A stretch of DNA of 8,472 nucleotides from Bacteroidota bacterium (lineage in GTDB: Bacteria > Bacteroidota > Bacteroidia > Chitinophagales > Saprospiraceae), in the NCBI GenBank assembly GCA_018969455.1, contig JAGWYI010000152.1:1-8472 (forward strand), read 5' to 3'. The position numbers and the translations under genes are program-made. This document shows positions 5,921 to 8,472 of this stretch, one piece after another; position 1 is the stretch's first letter; every line of letters begins with the position of its first letter. A model generated the notes under the pieces. The model ran no database searches. It was not told where the DNA came from and saw only the letters and a program-made list of their open reading frames with translations.

Positions 5921-5951
5921 TTAAAAAAATAAAAAAGCGCTGCTACTTTTG
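5921..5951 (+). promoter_or_regulatory. Probable promoter of the DUF937 gene
   Basis: TACTTTTG at 5944-5951 fully matches the -7 consensus TAnnTTTG. TTA at 5921-5923 stands 20 bases upstream in place of the -33 TTG, with an A-rich spacer. The transcript would have a leader of roughly 90 bases before the ATG at 6046. It is divergent from the HD-gene promoter about 55 bases away, so a regulator bound between them could affect both. Confidence 0.55.
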
Positions 5952-6045
5952 AGCAGAATTTCGTCTGAAGCCTGGAAAATACCGATCCGGCGATACTTCC
6001 TACATAAATTTTCAACCTCCTTATTCACTTTTCAATTTTGTTGCA

Positions 6046-6684
6046 ATGAACTTTTTAGAGATCCTCCAAAACCAGCTTTCCGATGATGTACTGGGCCACC
6101 TCAGCAATCAAATCGGCGCTGAAAAGGAACAAACCGCAAGCGCGGCCAACGGGATTTTCACAGCACTCGTTGGCGGTTTGGCTGGCCATGCTTCTACCGA
6201 AAACGGTTTGTCTGGACTCGGAGCCATGCTCGATGCCGATCATGATGGCAGTATTTTGGACGATTTGATGGGGATGGTAAGCGGAATGACACAGGGTGGC
6301 GACCAGTCGGCCGATTCCAATCCCGTAGCAGCCAACGGTTTTGGCATTATCAGCCACATTTTAGGCGACAAGCAGGAAGCTACCGCTCAACACATCAGCC
6401 AGTCATCGGGCCTGAGCGTTGGCCAAATCATGAAATTGATGCCCATTTTGGCGCCAATCGTGATGGGGGTAATTGGCAAAGCCCGCAACCAGGGTGGTAT
6501 CGGTATGAGCGATATCGCAGGTATTCTCATGGGCACAACCCAAAACGCACAACAAGGCGGAATGGGCGACATGATCGGGAATATTTTGGGCAGCGTAATG
6601 GGAGGAGGCAATCAGCCACAACAACAAAATCAGCCCAACGACATGATCGGCAACATTTTGGGAAATATTTTTGGCGGCAAGTAA
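6046..6684 (+). CDS. DUF937 domain-containing protein
   Basis: A 212-residue member of the DUF937 family (YidB-like bacterial proteins of unknown function), mostly predicted helical and glycine-rich. The N-terminus MNFLEILQNQLSDDVLGHLS and a hydrophobic GIFTALVGGLAG segment (36-47) are typical. Residues 63-73 read DADHDGSILDD, resembling the DxDxDG core of calcium-binding loops. A second conserved part runs from about 100 to 165 (ISHILGDKQEATAQHISQSS, then LMPILAPIVMGVIGKA). The C-terminus contains two copies of DMIGNILG(S/N)(V/I)(M/F)GG at 175-187 and 199-211 around a glutamine- and asparagine-rich linker. No signal peptide is visible, so it is probably cytoplasmic. It stands alone with its own promoter and terminator. 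The ATG at 6046 gives the family's usual N-terminus. No Shine-Dalgarno sequence is present, as is normal in this phylum. Confidence 0.88.
   Translation: MNFLEILQNQLSDDVLGHLSNQIGAEKEQTASAANGIFTALVGGLAGHASTENGLSGLGAMLDADHDGSILDDLMGMVSGMTQGGDQSADSNPVAANGFGIISHILGDKQEATAQHISQSSGLSVGQIMKLMPILAPIVMGVIGKARNQGGIGMSDIAGILMGTTQNAQQGGMGDMIGNILGSVMGGGNQPQQQNQPNDMIGNILGNIFGGK
6568..6678 (+). repeat. In-frame duplicated C-terminal motif of the DUF937 protein
   Basis: Two 39-base units, 6568-6606 and 6640-6678, each encode a 13-residue glycine- and isoleucine-rich segment, identical at 10 of 13 residues. They are separated by an 11-residue linker of glycine, asparagine, glutamine and proline with one aspartate-adjacent asparagine. 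The DNA copies have diverged at many codon positions, so the duplication is not recent or is under protein-level selection. Confidence 0.7.
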
Positions 6685-6713
6685 GCCCGCTTCCCGGAAT
6701 TATTACGTAAAAA

Positions 6714-6757
6714 ACAGCGAGGTGCGGCCAAATGGCAGGTGCCTCGCTTTTTTTTTG
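6714..6757 (+). terminator. Rho-independent terminator of the DUF937 gene
   Basis: AGCGAGG at 6716-6722 pairs perfectly with CCTCGCT, with an inner GCC-AAAT-GGC hairpin, followed by a run of nine T. It begins about 30 bases after the DUF937 stop and clearly separates that gene from the next one. Confidence 0.92.
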
Positions 6758-6785
6758 TCCGTGGCCGACCATTTTTCACAATTAA

Positions 6786-6833
6786 AAGAGAAGGAACATT
6801 TGGTCGAAACCTACCTTTGCAAAACCTTCTCTT
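6786..6833. repeat. 9-bp perfect inverted repeat around the promoter of the DUF6029-like gene
   Basis: AAGAGAAGG at 6786-6794 and CCTTCTCTT at 6825-6833 are exact complements 30 bases apart. Both arms have AATT close by on the outer side. The -7 element at 6812-6819 lies between them and the right arm falls at about the expected transcript start. This is a possible operator or looped regulatory site. It may also be chance. Confidence 0.4.
6812..6819 (+). promoter_or_regulatory. Probable -7 promoter element of the DUF6029-like gene
   Basis: TACCTTTG is a full match to TAnnTTTG, 29 bases before the ATG at 6849. The TTG at about 6800 is too close to act as a normal -33 element, and none lies at the usual distance. 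The transcript would start at about 6825 with a leader of some 25 bases. Confidence 0.55.
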
Positions 6834-6848
6834 GAATTAACTCGATTT

Positions 6849-8472
6849 ATGAAGCTACGAATTTTACCATTGGTGTTTTGTTTGATCCTGGGCGGAATGC
6901 ATGCGCAAAACCGGATAACCGGCAACTTACAATCAAACGGCAATTTTTTTATCTCCGACCCCAAAATCGGAGCAACGGGTACCCCGCAATATGATTACCA
7001 AAAATTTGGAGCGGAAAGCTGGGTAAACCTCAATTACTCCAATTGGGGATTTGACCTGGGTTTGCGGTTCGATGTGTTCAACAACTCTAACCTGCTCAAC
7101 CCGCAAGGCTCTTTTTCGGGTCAGGGTATTGGCCGTTGGTTTATCAAGAAAAAAATTGACAAGTTCGAAGCTACAGCCGGATTTATTTATGATCAAATTG
7201 GGTCGGGTATCATTTTTCGGGCATACGAAGAACGCACCTTGCTTATTGACAATGCACTGATAGGCGTAAAGGCAGGTTATAACTTCAACGAAAACTGGCG
7301 ATTGCGCGCATTTACCGGGCATACAAAACGCCAATTTGGAGCCTACGATTCCAATGTGCGCGGGCTCGCACTGGATGGATTCATTAAACCAGATTCCACC
7401 AAAGCCTTTACCCTTGCTCCTGGCATTGGTGTGGTTGCACGCACCTTTGATGACGAAACCGTCAATAAAATTGTGAACACCATTGCCGGATATACACCTC
7501 AAGATAGCATAGGCGCCCAGTATAACACCTACGCAGCAACCCTGTATAATACCATGACCGCCGGTGATTTTACCTGGTACCTGGAAACGGCATTCAAAAC
7601 AAAAGATGTAATGACTGATATCCTTGCACCCAATGCAAGGGGCGGATTGGGGAAACTGATCAATTCAACGGGTTATACCGTGTATTCCAGCCTCTCCTAT
7701 GCCAAACACGGATTGGGAATCACGCTGGAATTGAAACGCACCAAGGATTTTGCTTTCAGAAATACGCCTTTCCTCCAAACGCCGCCCATTCAAGGGCCCA
7801 TCAACTACCTGCCCCCCATGGCCCGGCAAAATACCTACCGCCTCACCGCACGTTTTACCCCGCAAACCCAGGAGATCGGTGAACAGGCACTCCAGCTGGA
7901 TATGAAATACAAACTCAATAAAAAACTTTCGGTAGGCATCAACTTTTCCGATATTTCAACCCTCAACGGCAGGGAATTATACCGGGAAATTGCACCCGAA
8001 TTTACCTACAAACAACAACGTAAATGGCAAATCATTGGGGGCGTACAACTATTACACTATTACATTCAGGTATATCAGGGTAAAAACGACTCTCCCGATG
8101 AGTCGGATCCCATCCAATTCCTGGGGGGCGGGAAAGAAGGATATGTGGATGGCTTGACTCCATATACTGAATTTTTATATAAATTTACGCCAAAACAATC
8201 GGTGCGTATTGAGGCCCAATATTTGCTTACCGATGATGAATACGGTTCCTGGTTCAATGCACTGGCCGAATTTGGATGGGCGCCACACTGGTTGATCTAT
8301 GTTTCGGATATGTACAAAGTGCCACATCAAAATCCCGAAAAATACGAAGCTGCCAAAACCAAATATGATGGATTGCATTATCCCGCTGTGGGTTTGGTGT
8401 ATACGCAAAAAGCCAACCGATTCTCCCTTTCTTACGTCAAACAAGTTGAAGGGATTAACTGCGCTGGCGGTA
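6849..8472 (+). CDS. DUF6029-like outer-membrane protein (3' end outside window)
   Basis: 541 codons are visible and the frame is open to the window end. MKLRILPLVFCLILGGMHAQ is a Sec signal peptide with probable cleavage after H18-A19. The mature part begins RITGNLQSNGNFFISDP and consists of alternating polar and hydrophobic strands rich in aromatic residues and asparagine, as in outer-membrane beta-barrels. The segment GSGIIFRAYEERTLLIDNAL at 118-137 and the preceding GRWFIKKKIDKFEATAGFIY match my recollection of the DUF6029 family of Bacteroidota. The last visible residues GINCAGG resemble the conserved cysteine-containing end of that family, so probably only about 20 residues are missing. 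The molecular function of the family is not known to me. A porin-like or structural envelope role is inference. The start is supported by the signal peptide and the promoter 29 bases upstream. No partner gene is visible. Confidence 0.75.
   Translation, partial: MKLRILPLVFCLILGGMHAQNRITGNLQSNGNFFISDPKIGATGTPQYDYQKFGAESWVNLNYSNWGFDLGLRFDVFNNSNLLNPQGSFSGQGIGRWFIKKKIDKFEATAGFIYDQIGSGIIFRAYEERTLLIDNALIGVKAGYNFNENWRLRAFTGHTKRQFGAYDSNVRGLALDGFIKPDSTKAFTLAPGIGVVARTFDDETVNKIVNTIAGYTPQDSIGAQYNTYAATLYNTMTAGDFTWYLETAFKTKDVMTDILAPNARGGLGKLINSTGYTVYSSLSYAKHGLGITLELKRTKDFAFRNTPFLQTPPIQGPINYLPPMARQNTYRLTARFTPQTQEIGEQALQLDMKYKLNKKLSVGINFSDISTLNGRELYREIAPEFTYKQQRKWQIIGGVQLLHYYIQVYQGKNDSPDESDPIQFLGGGKEGYVDGLTPYTEFLYKFTPKQSVRIEAQYLLTDDEYGSWFNALAEFGWAPHWLIYVSDMYKVPHQNPEKYEAAKTKYDGLHYPAVGLVYTQKANRFSLSYVKQVEGINCAGG

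Noticed and set aside
6933..7502. 189-codon minus-strand frame opposite the DUF6029-like gene
   Set aside because: The plus strand encodes a signal peptide and a coherent family-like protein over the same bases, so the minus frame is a shadow.
1..8472. CRISPR array, tRNA/rRNA genes, transposase or phage genes
   Set aside because: Looked for by eye on both strands; no regularly spaced repeats with spacers, no tRNA-like sequence and no recombinase motifs were found.

Overview
The window looks like chromosomal DNA of a member of the Bacteroidota, probably from the Saprospiria/Lewinella-Haliscomenobacter side (lineage within the phylum is inference). Four things point there: a protein with a type IX secretion (Por) C-terminal sorting domain, protein families typical of the phylum (DUF1800/DUF1501 pair, DUF6029-like outer-membrane protein), promoter elements of the Bacteroidota TAnnTTTG type, and start codons without Shine-Dalgarno sequences. 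No phage, transposase, CRISPR, rRNA or tRNA gene was seen.

Layout: (1) 1-450, minus strand: ECF sigma factor, its C-terminal end cut off by the window edge. (2) 451-947: non-coding, holding one copy of a structured intergenic repeat (736-836). (3) 948-4309, plus strand: a two-gene unit, DUF1800 protein followed after 23 nt by a DUF1501 protein that carries both a twin-arginine signal and a type IX sorting domain. (4) 4310-5179: non-coding by long-ORF standards. It holds a second copy of the repeat in inverted orientation (4446-4546), nested in a 271-bp segment with 24-bp inverted ends (4307-4577), then two hairpins including a rho-independent terminator, then a possible 22-residue membrane peptide with its own terminator. 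(5) 5180-5773, minus strand: single-domain HD phosphohydrolase, divergent from (6) 6046-6684, plus strand: a DUF937 protein with a strong terminator. (7) 6849-end, plus strand: secreted, probably outer-membrane DUF6029-like protein, cut off apparently close to its end.

The genes do not form one pathway. The only clear operon is DUF1800-DUF1501. The sigma factor points away from it, and nothing shows that it controls its neighbours. The most unusual signal is the pair of inverted, about 88% identical 101-bp repeats on the two sides of that operon. Each can fold into a long stem enclosing inner hairpins (a three-way junction), with several substitutions that keep the pairing. They look like members of a dispersed, MITE/REP-like family and could also let the operon invert by recombination. 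All alignments and folds were done by eye, and no database search was possible.
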